Positions 9,587 through 20,197 of a DNA stretch of 64,000 nt are shown here, one piece after another. Origin of the DNA: Amycolatopsis sp. QT-25 (GTDB taxonomy: Bacteria; Actinomycetota; Actinomycetes; Mycobacteriales; Pseudonocardiaceae); assembly GCF_029369745.1 (NCBI RefSeq), contig NZ_CP120210.1, forward strand, positions 2,542,001-2,606,000, written 5' to 3'. The stretch's first letter is position 1. Every line of letters starts with the position of its first letter. The notes beneath the pieces were generated by a model. The model saw only the letters and a program-made list of their open reading frames with translations, ran no database searches and was not told the DNA's origin. A program made the position numbers and the translations under genes.

Positions 9587-11023
9587 ATGACGGAACTGAC
9601 ACACAACGATCTGAACGACGACATGGACCCTTCGACCGGCGAACTGGAGCTCGAGGACCGCGCCTCGCTCCGCCGGGTAGCGGGCCTGTCCACCGAACTC
9701 GCGGATGTCACCGAGGTCGAATACCGGCAGTTGCGCCTGGAACGCGTCGTTCTGGTCGGTGTGTGGACCGAGGGCAGCGCCCTCCAGTCCGAGGCCTCGC
9801 TCGCCGAACTCGCCCGGCTCGCCGAAACGGCGGGCTCCGAAGTGCTGGAAGGCCTGGTGCAGCGGCGGATCCGCCCGGATCCCGCCACCTACATCGGCTC
9901 GGGCAAGGTCAAGGAACTGCGTGAGATCGTGGCGGCCACCGGTGCCGACACGGTGATCTGCGACGGTGAGCTCTCACCCGGCCAGCTGCGCCAGCTGGAG
10001 GAGAAGGTCAAGGTGAAGGTCATCGACCGCACCGCCCTGATCCTCGACATCTTCGCCCAGCACGCCCGCTCCAAGGAGGGCAAGGCGCAGGTCGAGCTGG
10101 CCCAGCTGCAGTACCTGATCCCGCGGCTTCGCGGATGGGGTGCGGCGCTGTCCCGGCAGGCCGGTGGCCGGGCGGGCGGCGCCAACGGTGGTGTCGGTCT
10201 GCGTGGTCCCGGTGAGACCAAACTCGAAACGGACCGGCGGCGGATCAGCAAGCGGGTGTCGAAACTGCGGCGCGAGATCGCCGCGATGGACACCATCCGC
10301 GAGACCAAACGCGGTCGACGGGTGGCCAACGAGGTGCCGAGCGTCGCGATCGTCGGCTACACCAACGCCGGCAAGTCGAGCCTGCTCAACGCGCTGACCG
10401 GGGCCGGCGTGCTGGTCGAGGACGCGCTGTTCGCCACCCTGGATCCGACGACCCGGCGGGCGCAGACCCCGGACGGCCGCACCTACACGCTGACCGACAC
10501 CGTCGGTTTCGTCCGTCACCTGCCGCACCAGCTGGTGGACGCGTTCAGGTCGACGCTGGAGGAAGCGGCGAGTGCCGACCTGCTCGTCCACGTCGTCGAC
10601 GGTTCCGACCCGACGCCGGAAGAGCAGGTCAACGCGGTACGCGAAGTGCTCGCCGAGATCACGAAGCGCCGCTCCGAGCCGCTCCCGCCGGAGCTGCTGG
10701 TGATCAACAAGACCGATGCCGCCGACGAGGTGTCGCTGGCCCGGTTGCGGCACCAGATGGCCGGTTCGGTGCAGGTGTCGGCGCGGGCCGGTACCGGGAT
10801 CGCGGAGCTGGCCGAGGTGATCGCGGAACGGCTGCCGAGGCCGGAAGTCGTGGTCGAGGTGCTGATCCCGTACTCACGAGGTGAACTCGTCTCCCGGGCC
10901 CACGCCGACGGCGAAGTGCTGGAGGAAGAGCACGTCGAGACCGGTACGCGCCTGGTCGTCCGCGGCAGGCCCGAACTGGCCGCGGCGCTGAGCGATTTCC
11001 AGACGAACGACTCGGCTCTGTAA
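9587..11023 (+). CDS. hflX: Ribosome-associated GTPase HflX
   Basis: HflX binds the 50S subunit and splits stalled or hibernating ribosomes under stress. The 478-residue protein has the N-terminal HflX domain (ETAGSEVLEGLVQRRIRPDP, then YIGSGKVKEL), the glycine-rich linker GGRAGGANGGVGLRGPGETK and a GTPase domain. In the GTPase domain G1 is GYTNAGKSSL, G3 is DTVGF and G4 is NKTD. ATG 9587 is preceded by GGAGG at 5-nt spacing; the open frame upstream is antisense or out-of-frame sequence. The gene follows dapF in mycobacteria too; here a pump/regulator pair has come between them. Confidence 0.96.
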   Translation: MTELTHNDLNDDMDPSTGELELEDRASLRRVAGLSTELADVTEVEYRQLRLERVVLVGVWTEGSALQSEASLAELARLAETAGSEVLEGLVQRRIRPDPATYIGSGKVKELREIVAATGADTVICDGELSPGQLRQLEEKVKVKVIDRTALILDIFAQHARSKEGKAQVELAQLQYLIPRLRGWGAALSRQAGGRAGGANGGVGLRGPGETKLETDRRRISKRVSKLRREIAAMDTIRETKRGRRVANEVPSVAIVGYTNAGKSSLLNALTGAGVLVEDALFATLDPTTRRAQTPDGRTYTLTDTVGFVRHLPHQLVDAFRSTLEEAASADLLVHVVDGSDPTPEEQVNAVREVLAEITKRRSEPLPPELLVINKTDAADEVSLARLRHQMAGSVQVSARAGTGIAELAEVIAERLPRPEVVVEVLIPYSRGELVSRAHADGEVLEEEHVETGTRLVVRGRPELAAALSDFQTNDSAL

Positions 11024-11025
11024 GC

Positions 11026-11076
11026 AAGTACGTGAAGGCCCCTTTCACCGCGCTGAAAGGGGCCTTTCACGTGCTT
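11026..11076 (+). terminator. Palindromic terminator after hflX, GAAGGCCCC family
   Basis: Two nucleotides after the hflX stop, arms of about 22 bp (AAGTACGTGAAGGCCCCTTT and its complement) pair with one mismatch and one bulged base around a short loop. It belongs to the same word family as the palindrome at 3688. Confidence 0.8.
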
Positions 11077-11416
11077 CCGGATAGCCCGGACCCCTTGCGT
11101 GAGTCCGTTCCCGCCCCGACGTCGATGACTGGCCGAGGCGAGACCGCACCCGATCACGCGAGTTCCGCCTCCGATCACGCGAGTCACGCCTCACCCTGAT
11201 CGCGAACCCAGCGAACGGCCGGTCACCGCGGGCCTGGACATCACGGCACGGGCGCCGTTTGCTCGAAGAAACCGTCCTCACCGCTGACAAGCCGCGCGCA
11301 GCCGAAAGTGGCCTTCGCGACATTCCGCCCCGTCTCGGCGTTCCGACCGAACTGCGCGCCGTCCCGGACGTCTCCGTAGTGTGAGGCTTCAGGGGTTCCA
11401 CGGTACGGAGGTGGAT
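11077..11416. other. Intergenic stretch with CACGCGAG repeats
   Basis: I see no convincing gene in these 340 bp. They hold the phrases CACGCGAGTTCCGCCTCC (11155-11172) and CACGCGAGTCACGCC (11176-11190), both of which recur with little change near galK at 34866-34922. The downstream gene's ribosome binding site ACGGAGG lies at 11405-11411. Confidence 0.5.
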
Positions 11417-12430
11417 GTGCGGGGGATTGTCGCGGCGGTGGCCGTGCTGGCGGCGTTCATCGGCGGGACGACCCCCGCCATGGCGCAGGAGGTCCCGGCT
11501 CCGCAGCCGGTGTGCAAGAACAGCGATTCCCGGCTCAGCGAGCTTTCCGGACTCGTTTCCGACGGCGACCACCTGTACGCCCTCAACGACGGCGGGACCA
11601 AGACGCAGGTCTTCGTCCTCGGCCGCGACTGCAAGGTCCAGAAGGTCATCTCGGCCGCGACGGACCCGTACGACCCCGAGGATCTCGCCCGCACCGCCGA
11701 CGGCACCTTCTGGCTTTCCGACGCCGGTGACAACCGCAAGCAGCGGGACACGGTCGCGCTGATCTCGCTGACCCCGCAGGGCAAGGCGACGCTGCACCGG
11801 CTCACCTATCCCGACGGGCAGCACGACGTCGAAGCGCTGATCATGGACCGTTCGGGCACGCCGTACCTGATCACGAAGGACTTCTTCGGCAGCTCCAAGG
11901 TGTACCGGCCGACAGGGCCGCTCGCCAGTCCCGGCCCGACTCCGTTGGAGAACGTGGGCTCGCTGCAGATCAAGGAGACTTCGACGCAGGGCGGGCCCGC
12001 CGGATCGATCGGGTCGATGACGGTGACCGGCGCGGCGTCGATGGCCGACGGCTCGGTGGTCGCGTTACGTACTTACACCGACGCTTACCTCTACGCCGTC
12101 ACCGGCGGAGACCTGAAGAGCGCGCTGCAGCGTGAGCCGGTGCGGGTGCCGTTGCCGAACGAGAAACAGGGGGAGGCGCTCGCCTTCGATCCGGACGGGA
12201 CCCTGCTGTCCGGTGGGGAGGGTGTCGGGGAGCAGATCCGTGCGGTGAAGGGCGCGGCGGCACTCGCCGTCGAAGCGGCCGAATCCGAGGGCAGCACTTC
12301 GGGTGGGACGGCCGCGGTCGGCGGCACAGGCCAGGGATCCGGTTTCCCCTACGTGCAGGTCGGTATCGCCGCGATCGTCGTGATCGGCGGCTTCCTGCTG
12401 GTCGGCAAGCTCCGGAAACGGCGAGCCTGA
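11417..12430 (+). CDS. Secreted, membrane-anchored beta-propeller-like protein
   Basis: This 337-residue protein has a signal peptide (VRGIVAAVAVLAAFIGG..., likely cleaved after AMA before QEV) and a C-terminal membrane helix (VQVGIAAIVVIGGFLLVGKL) followed by KRRA. It should be anchored with its bulk outside the cell. The middle has repeated short beta-type units such as ELSGLVSDGDHLYALND, PEDLARTADGTFWLSDAGDN and GEALAFDPDGTLLSGGEG, which suggests a propeller. A Gly/Ser/Thr-rich linker precedes the helix. Start is GTG 11417 with ACGGAGG upstream; GTG 11411 is possible. It converges on lexA, as the membrane protein Rv2721c does in mycobacteria. Function is unknown. Confidence 0.8.
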   Translation: MRGIVAAVAVLAAFIGGTTPAMAQEVPAPQPVCKNSDSRLSELSGLVSDGDHLYALNDGGTKTQVFVLGRDCKVQKVISAATDPYDPEDLARTADGTFWLSDAGDNRKQRDTVALISLTPQGKATLHRLTYPDGQHDVEALIMDRSGTPYLITKDFFGSSKVYRPTGPLASPGPTPLENVGSLQIKETSTQGGPAGSIGSMTVTGAASMADGSVVALRTYTDAYLYAVTGGDLKSALQREPVRVPLPNEKQGEALAFDPDGTLLSGGEGVGEQIRAVKGAAALAVEAAESEGSTSGGTAAVGGTGQGSGFPYVQVGIAAIVVIGGFLLVGKLRKRRA

Positions 12431-12450
12431 CCGAAGCTTGCCGAGCCTGA

Positions 12451-12471
12451 CCCGGGTCTTCGCGACCCGGG
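12451..12471. terminator. Hairpin between the propeller gene and lexA
   Basis: CCCGGGTC, TTCGC, GACCCGGG forms an 8-bp perfect stem with a 5-nt loop between the convergent gene ends at 12430 and 12496. It could end both transcripts. Confidence 0.6.
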
Positions 12472-12495
12472 ATCCCGGCGTGCTCCGATTCCGGC

Positions 12496-13212
12496 CTACA
12501 GCCTGCGAAGAACGGCGACGACCTTGCCGAGGATCGTGGCGTCGTCACCCGGGATGGGTTCGTACGCCTCGTTGTGCGGCATCAGCCAGATGTGGCCGTC
12601 CTTGCGCTTGAACGTCTTGACCGTCGCCTCGCCGTCGATCATCGCGGCCACGATCTCGCCGGGGTCGGCCGTGGGCTGCTGGCGCACGACGACCCAGTCG
12701 CCATCGGTGATGGCGGCGTCGACCATCGAGTCACCGGTGACGCTGAGCAGGAAGAGCTCACCCTCACCGACGATCTCCCGCGGCAGCGGGAAGACGTCTT
12801 CGATCGCCTGCTCCGCCAGCACCGGCCCACCGGCGGCGATCCGCCCGACGAGCGGCACGTACGCGGCCTTCGCGGCCGACTGCGGCTGCTCGACGTCGAT
12901 GCCCATCGGGTTGTCGTCCGTCGCGGCGAGCACACCGACCGCACGCGGGCGGTTCGGATCGCGTCGCAGATAACCCTTGCGCTGCAGGGCCTGCAACTGG
13001 TGCGACACCGACGAAGTGGAGGTCAGCCCGACCGCCTCGCCGATCTCACGCACACTCGGCGGGTAGCCGAACCGGCTCACCCACAGCTTGATCACGTCGA
13101 GCACCTGCTGCTGTCGCACGGTCAGGGTCTCGTCCACCTCGTTAACCTCGGGCAAGGAGCGCACCTTGCCCGAGCCCCTAGGCGCGTTCCCCGCCTTGCT
13201 CACCTTAGCCAC
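12496..13212 (-). CDS. lexA: SOS repressor LexA
   Basis: LexA represses DNA-damage genes and cleaves itself when RecA filaments form. The 238-residue protein has an N-terminal HTH ([23 protein letters not shown], written here in part), the Ala127-Gly128 cleavage site in RIAAGGP, the catalytic Ser162 in TGDSMVDA and Lys199 in ATVKTF. GTG 13212 is preceded by AAGGAG. It is transcribed divergently from a LysM protein, with two LexA-box-like sequences in the gap, so autoregulation is likely. Confidence 0.97.
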   Translation of the reverse strand: MAKVSKAGNAPRGSGKVRSLPEVNEVDETLTVRQQQVLDVIKLWVSRFGYPPSVREIGEAVGLTSTSSVSHQLQALQRKGYLRRDPNRPRAVGVLAATDDNPMGIDVEQPQSAAKAAYVPLVGRIAAGGPVLAEQAIEDVFPLPREIVGEGELFLLSVTGDSMVDAAITDGDWVVVRQQPTADPGEIVAAMIDGEATVKTFKRKDGHIWLMPHNEAYEPIPGDDATILGKVVAVLRRL

Positions 13213-13377
13213 CGTCTCGCTCCTTCATCTCCTGCGTCGCCTCCCAGTACGTCCGGTCTCCCGGACCGACTTCGCGTGTCTTCGCCGGTGACGGACGATC
13301 TTTCCCGTCCACGGCACCGGCGGCGTCCGCGCAGCAGACGCCCTGGTCAACGACGTTAGCCCGCCGGGACGACGATT

Positions 13378-13393
13378 TCAAACATCTGTTCGA
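13378..13393. promoter_or_regulatory. LexA (SOS) box, lexA-proximal
   Basis: TCAAAC-ATCT-GTTCGA differs at one position from the actinobacterial SOS box TCGAAC-N4-GTTCGA. It lies about 165 bp upstream of the lexA start in the divergent region and fits lexA autoregulation. Confidence 0.75.
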
Positions 13394-13457
13394 TGGACAC
13401 GCCGTGTCGCTCGATTTTTGTCGGTGGGAGGTGGTACACATTCGCACGGGCGTTCGA

Positions 13458-13473
13458 TAGAACGCCTGTTCGA
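13458..13473. promoter_or_regulatory. Second LexA-box-like site, LysM-gene proximal
   Basis: TAGAAC-GCCT-GTTCGA matches the TCGAAC-N4-GTTCGA consensus except for the second and third bases. It lies 60 bp upstream of the LysM gene start. Its position suggests damage control of that gene, as known for the divergent Rv2719c/lexA pair in mycobacteria. Confidence 0.6.
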
Positions 13474-13532
13474 TCTTGATCGCCGGGTCGTGGCCCGGCG
13501 CCGAGCGCAGCAGGACTTGCGAGGAGGTTCCT

Positions 13533-14027
13533 ATGTCGATTCTGGCCGATCGAGGACTGGCGCGGCCCAGTTCCCCCGGGCCCGTTCCGGCAGGGTTGAC
13601 CAGGCCCGTGCGGGTGGTCCGGGGCGGGCGTGCCGAACCTTTGCGTCCTCCGACCAGGGCACGGGTCGTGGCGAGCCGTCGTCCGGGTGTGGCCACCGCC
13701 TCCCCGGCGTGCCCGGCGCCGAGGCGGCTGCCGCTCAGGTGGCCGTCGCTCGTCGCGATGGCCTTGCTCGTCGCCGCGGTGGTCACCGGATCGGGTCTGT
13801 TCTTCGCCGGCGTCCCGGGCGCCGCGGTGCCCGAACGGACCATCACGGTGTCCGTTTCGGCGGGGGAGACGCTGTCCGGCCTCGCGGCCCGTTTCGCGCC
13901 AGGCAGCGACACCGGCGCGGTGGTGGCCAAGATCAAGGAACTCAACTCCCTGGAAGACGTCGTCCTCGTGCCAGGGTTGCCCCTCACGGTCCCGGTCGCG
14001 GCCGAGGTCGCGGAGGGTGGGAGGTGA
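13533..14027 (+). CDS. LysM-domain membrane protein (Rv2719c-like)
   Basis: This is a 164-residue protein with a basic, proline-rich N-terminus, one membrane helix near residues 73-93 (SLVAMALLVAAVVTGSGLFFA) and an extracytoplasmic LysM domain (ITVSVSAGETLSGLAARFAP through VVLVPGLPLTVP) expected to bind peptidoglycan. The start has a strong GAGGAGG ribosome binding site. The divergent partner is lexA with SOS-like boxes between. The mycobacterial counterpart is damage-inducible and affects cell division; a similar role here is inference from position and architecture. Confidence 0.88.
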   Translation: MSILADRGLARPSSPGPVPAGLTRPVRVVRGGRAEPLRPPTRARVVASRRPGVATASPACPAPRRLPLRWPSLVAMALLVAAVVTGSGLFFAGVPGAAVPERTITVSVSAGETLSGLAARFAPGSDTGAVVAKIKELNSLEDVVLVPGLPLTVPVAAEVAEGGR

Positions 14028-14131
14028 TCTTGAGGGCTGCTCTCACCCGTGCTGGACGAGCTCCCCTTTCGTGTCCGATCGACCCGGCCGCCGCGCTTGC
14101 GTGCGTCCCACCTGCGATCTAGTCTCCACCG

Positions 14132-14141
14132 CTATATGTAG
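14132..14141. promoter_or_regulatory. Candidate NrdR box core upstream of nrdR-nrdJ
   Basis: CTATATGTAG fits the central ten bases of the NrdR box consensus (CWATATATWG) with one difference. It lies about 180 bp upstream of nrdR. NrdR boxes usually occur as a tandem pair one or two helical turns apart; I do not see a convincing second box, so this is tentative. Confidence 0.45.
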
Positions 14142-14191
14142 TAGTTACATGGCTGTAGTGGGTCCATAGCTTGGGGTAGACTCGGTACCAG

Positions 14192-14232
14192 TTGTCCACA
14201 GCTGGCTCGTGTGCACCCACCGGATGTCCACA
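14192..14232 (+). promoter_or_regulatory. Two DnaA-box-like sequences upstream of nrdR
   Basis: TTGTCCACA at 14192-14200 equals the preferred DnaA box of high-GC actinomycetes, and TGTCCACA at 14225-14232 is a near match, 33 bp apart in the same orientation. They lie in the leader of a ribonucleotide reductase operon, where DnaA control is known in other bacteria. The 295-bp gap between the LysM gene and nrdR shows no gene, and I see no cobalamin riboswitch in it. Confidence 0.45.
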
Positions 14233-14322
14233 GATCGATCCATAGGTCGATCCTTCCCGTCGTTGCGTGGCGACGGGCATCCACTCGGGACCGGCCGGCG
14301 CGGAGGGGAAGGTGATCGGCGG

Positions 14323-14811
14323 ATGAGGTGCCCGTTCTGCCGGCATGCGGACTCTCGGGTCGTCGACTCCCGAGAGGTGGATGAGGGACAAGCGATTCGG
14401 CGAAGGCGCTCATGCGCCGCTTGCGGTCGTCGCTTCACCACCTCTGAGACGATGGTGCTCGCCGTCGTCAAACGATCCGGGGTCACCGAGCAGTTCAGCC
14501 GGGACAAGGTGGTCCGGGGGGTGCGTCGCGCCTGCCAGGGCAGGCCGGTCGACGACGACGCGCTGCAGCAGCTCGCGCAGCGGGTCGAGGAGTCGATCCG
14601 GTCGGCGGGGCTGGCGGAGATCCCGAGTCATGAGGTCGGCCTGGCGATCCTGGGCCCCCTGCGTGAACTCGATGGCGTCGCCTACCTCCGGTTCGCCAGC
14701 GTCTACCGCTCCTTCTCCTCGGTCGAGGATTTCGAGAAGGAGATCTCGGACCTCCGCGAGGCCATGGCTGCCACACCGGACGAGAGCGATCAAGACGCGA
14801 AAGACGGCTGA
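14323..14811 (+). CDS. nrdR: Transcriptional repressor NrdR
   Basis: NrdR represses ribonucleotide reductase genes in response to dATP/ATP levels. The 162-residue protein has the zinc ribbon with Cys3, Cys6, Cys31 and Cys34 ([15 protein letters not shown]) and an ATP-cone domain ([22 protein letters not shown] through FASVYRSF). ATG 14323 places MRCPFC at the N-terminus, as is universal in the family. It is followed 34 bp later by nrdJ, its expected regulatory target. Confidence 0.97.
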   Translation: MRCPFCRHADSRVVDSREVDEGQAIRRRRSCAACGRRFTTSETMVLAVVKRSGVTEQFSRDKVVRGVRRACQGRPVDDDALQQLAQRVEESIRSAGLAEIPSHEVGLAILGPLRELDGVAYLRFASVYRSFSSVEDFEKEISDLREAMAATPDESDQDAKDG

Positions 14812-14845
14812 AGCCGCCTCCCGCGTGGGAGTGAGGGAAAGACCC

Positions 14846-17662
<2,817 letters not shown>

Positions 17663-17669
17663 GTTTACG

Positions 17670-17708
17670 AGCTGTGCGGGGATGGTTGCTCGCCGTCCCC
17701 GCACAGCT
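17670..17708 (+). terminator. Terminator after nrdJ
   Basis: AGCTGTGCGGGGA (17670-17682) pairs perfectly with TCCCCGCACAGCT (17696-17708) around a 13-nt loop, 8 bp after the nrdJ stop, and is followed by a short T-containing stretch. Confidence 0.85.
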
Positions 17709-17734
17709 TTCGCCGTCGCTCCAGCGGTGGAGGT

Positions 17735-17998
17735 TTCTGGCAGCGCCAAGTCCAGGACGGTGACGACTGCAGCCCGTTCGGACATGGTGTCAATACCGGT
17801 CATCGTGTAGCCGGTGTGACAGATGTCGTCGAGAATCACAACCGCCCGGCCTTCGAGGTCCTTCTTGGTCCGGCAGTCGTGGGGCAACGCTTCACGTTCT
17901 TCGAGCACCATGGTCTTGGCGGGTCTACGGTCTCCCGTCTTTGATTCGACGATGATCAAGGAAGTGCCGAAATGCTGGGCATGACGCTGACCCAGTGG
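17735..17998 (-). pseudogene. Phosphoribosyltransferase fragment
   Basis: On the minus strand, the frame from 17998 reads LGQRHAQHFGTSLIIVESK, later EGRAVVILDDICHTGYTM and VVTVLDLALPE. The segment VVILDDICHTGYTM is a clear PRPP-binding loop (hydrophobic strand, DD, then TGxT). No proper N-terminus is present: an in-frame TAA stands at 18001-17999, just upstream of the first matching residue. No stop follows the conserved part before the frame runs antisense into nrdJ. This looks like a decayed remnant of a larger PRTase gene. A TTG at 17959 could start a short peptide, but expression is doubtful. Confidence 0.6.
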
Positions 17999-18090
17999 TT
18001 AATTCAAGTGTGGCCGCGTACGGGAATTTCGGTGAACCAGTCGGGTCCGACCACCACGTCGTTCAAAGAGCCGCACGACGCCTGTCCCGC

Positions 18091-18447
18091 CTATCTGGCC
18101 TGAGCGAGATCGAGGACCAAGGTTGCCACCGCCAGCGCGAGAAATCCGGTGGGGAAGGCGATGTTGTAGAGGACGCGGGCGCGCACGTGGGTGAGGACGG
18201 CGCCGACGTAGAACAGCACGAGCCCGGCGGCGGCCGCGGTTCCGATGTACGGCACGCCGAGCAGGCCGAACAGCAGTCCGGCCGCGCCCGCGGCCTTCAG
18301 CGAGGCCAGCGGCGGGATCCAGGACTGAGGCACGTCGACCTCGGCGGAGTTCTTCAGGACGAACGGGATCCGCGCGAAGTCGGCGGCGGCGATCCCGGCG
18401 TTGATCACGATCGTCACGATGGCCAGGGCGAGATAGGCAGTGGACAT
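18091..18447 (-). CDS. DoxX-like small membrane protein
   Basis: This is a 118-residue protein with four hydrophobic segments (AYLALAIVTIVINAGIAAADF; LASLKAAGAAGLLFGLLG; GTAAAAGLVLFYVGAVLTHV; FPTGFLALAVATLVLDL, boundaries approximate), the pattern of the DoxX family. The family has been linked to redox or sulfur-related membrane complexes, but most short members are uncharacterised. It is one of the few intact genes in this accessory stretch. A copy of a 31-bp direct repeat lies just upstream of its start. Confidence 0.8.
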   Translation of the reverse strand: MSTAYLALAIVTIVINAGIAAADFARIPFVLKNSAEVDVPQSWIPPLASLKAAGAAGLLFGLLGVPYIGTAAAAGLVLFYVGAVLTHVRARVLYNIAFPTGFLALAVATLVLDLAQAR

Positions 18448-18460
18448 GACTACGGGACGA

Positions 18461-18491
18461 GGCCCGCTCCCGGAACGTGACAGCGGTCAGG
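18461..18491 (+). repeat. Left copy of a 31-bp direct repeat flanking the XRE/ImmA-PIN module
   Basis: This copy matches 28 of 31 positions with 20167-20197; the shared core is CGTGACAGCGGTCAGG. The two copies bracket about 1.7 kb that holds only the XRE/ImmA and PIN genes. Confidence 0.8.
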
Positions 18492-18532
18492 ACAATCGTT
18501 GGTGCACGTGACAGGCCTCCGACTTGACGAAT

Positions 18533-18547
18533 GTGCGAAAATCGCAC
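18533..18547. promoter_or_regulatory. Candidate autoregulatory operator of the XRE/ImmA gene
   Basis: GTGCGA-AAA-TCGCAC is a perfect inverted repeat 12 bp upstream of the preferred GTG start at 18560, with TTGACG (a -35-like hexamer) at 18524-18529. XRE-type antitoxins usually bind such short palindromes at their own promoters. Confidence 0.5.
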
Positions 18548-18559
18548 CACGCTGGTCCG

Positions 18560-19634
18560 GTGGAATGGGCTGATGTGGGCGAGCGCGTCCGGGAGAGCAG
18601 GCTGGCGGCGGGCATGTCGCAAGCCGAGCTGGCGAGCGCCGTCGGGTTGGAGCGCACGAAGATCGCCAAGATCGAGTCCGGGGGACGGCAGATCGATGCG
18701 CTCGAGCTGGCGAAGCTGGCCGCCGCACTGAAGGTGCCCATGGGGCACTTCCTTCGCGAGCAGCCGACTGTGCTGTCGCGGCGGACCAGCCTGGTCGACG
18801 ACACGGACAGCGCCCTCTCCAGGGATTCCTACCGGCTGGAGGCCAAGTTGATGGCCTGGCTGGACGACATTCGCCAGGTCGTGGCCCTCGGCCTTCTCGA
18901 GCCGCGCAAGGCGGCGGTGTACGACCGAACCGTCACAGACTCGCAGGACGCACGGGAAGCCGCCTTGTGGCTCAGGAACAGGCAGGGTCTCGGACAGGAA
19001 CCGATCCGGTCTCTGATGGCAGAGTGTGAACGAGTGGGGCAGTACGTCCTCGTGTCGGACCTTCCCGGCGACGGGGCGTCGCTGATGGAGGGGGAGTTCG
19101 GCGTGTCCGTCGTCAGCAGGCTGGCTGAGCCGGGAAGGCGTAGGGCGACCGCCGCCCATGAGCTGGGGCACTTGGTATTGGGGGACGAGTACTCGACCGA
19201 TCTCGGGGTGTCGACTTCGCGCGAAGACAGGGAGCGTGTCATCGACGCGTTCGCGGCGGAGTTCCTGCTTCCGTCCGAAGTGCTGGAGCAGGTGGTCAAG
19301 AGCGATCTGCGTAGCGAATTGATCAAGCTGTCCGCGGTTTTCCGCACTTCGTGGTCGCTTACGGTGCGCCAGGCCGGTCACGTCGGTCTGCTCGACGGAG
19401 GTCGAGTGACGAAGTGGTTCTCCGACGCGCCGACGAGGGCGGAGCTCAGGGATGCCGTCGGATGGGTGCCGCAACCCGACCTCGAAGGGGTACGGGTTCC
19501 TCCCAGTTATGCCCACGCGGTGCATGGAGGCTTTGCGACAGCACTTCGTCACGCCTGCGAGAGCCGTCGAGCTCATGCACGGAGAGGTCGAGATCGAAGA
19601 TCTGCCGGAGGTCGAAACAGGTAGCGGCTCGTGA
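18560..19634 (+). CDS. XRE-family HTH / ImmA-IrrE metallopeptidase protein, frameshifted near 3' end
   Basis: This is an antitoxin-like regulator: an N-terminal XRE HTH (VGERVRESRLAAGMSQAELA, SAVGLERTKIAKIESGGR) is followed by an ImmA/IrrE peptidase domain with the zinc motif HELGH in RATAAHELGHLVLGD. The unshifted frame stops at 19624 with an Arg-rich tail. One base later in frame, from about 19524, the sequence reads MEALRQHFVTPARAVELMHG and ends EIEDLPEVETGSGS at 19634, the tail normal for this family. That stop overlaps the PIN gene start as GTGA. An extra base near 19520-19523 therefore breaks the gene, unless a +1 shift occurs. GTG 18560 is preferred because VEWADVGERVRESR is the usual start. 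Confidence 0.75.
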
Positions 19635-20166
19635 CGGCTTGTCGTCCCCTGATTCTCGACGCGATGTGCTTGAACCATTTCGCGCGCGCAGATCGGCTGG
19701 ACGTTCTGCGGGATCTGCTGATTTCCGACGATGTCGTACGACTTACGTGGTCATCGAGGAACTGCGTGTTGGCTCGGCGGCGCACCCCGCCCTTCAAGAC
19801 GCTTTGGCGCTCGAATGGATCAAGGTGCATCGGCTCGACACGATCAGCGAACTCGAGTGTTTCGTGAAGTGGACGGGAAGGATCGGGGCGGGCGAACGAA
19901 ATCGGGGTGAAGCCAGTGTTTTCGCGGTCGCGGAACTGGAGGACTGCCTGGCGATAACCGATGATCAGGCCGCGATCCGGGTGGCCAGGCGGTACGGCCT
20001 GGAGGTCCACGGAACGATCTGGCTCCTGGCGCGAGCCTGCCGGGACGGGAAGTTGACCGAGGTCGCCGCCGGGAATCTCCTCGACTCGGTCCGGGACACG
20101 GGCATGCGCCTGCCATGCACCGGCGCCGAGTTCGGCAAGTGGGCTCGTGTTCAGGGATTGTTGTGA
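19631..20166 (+). pseudogene. PIN-domain toxin-like protein, frameshifted
   Basis: The GTG at 19631 begins a PIN-type ribonuclease fold: LILDAMCLNHFARADRLDVL with the first acidic residue, up to DDVV at about 19737. The frame then turns to nonsense, while the frame reached by restoring one base continues TTYVVIEELRVGSAAHPALQ and ends in ARVQGLL at 20166. The expected acidic residues are present: Asp in LILDA, Glu in VIEEL, Glu in GEASVF and Asp in AITDD. The downstream part alone lacks a start. With the frameshifted XRE/ImmA gene just upstream, this looks like an inactivated or assembly-damaged toxin-antitoxin pair. Confidence 0.7.
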
Positions 20167-20197
20167 GGCCCGCCCCCGAAGCGTGACAGCGGTCAGG
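20167..20197 (+). repeat. Right copy of the 31-bp direct repeat
   Basis: It lies directly behind the PIN gene stop and includes the stop codon of the DUF2293 gene (minus strand, ending at 20193). Three mismatches separate it from the copy at 18461-18491. This copy is probably the original target, since part of it belongs to a resident gene. Confidence 0.8.

Noticed and set aside
14028..14322. Cobalamin riboswitch in front of the B12-dependent reductase operon
   Set aside because: The region is gene-free, but I could not find the conserved B12-box-like core; only NrdR- and DnaA-like sites are visible.
17999..18090. A short C-terminal-like fragment (DWFTEIPVRGHT) on the minus strand upstream of the phosphoribosyltransferase remnant
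   Set aside because: It is too short and without a recognisable family; it may be another remnant but cannot be supported.
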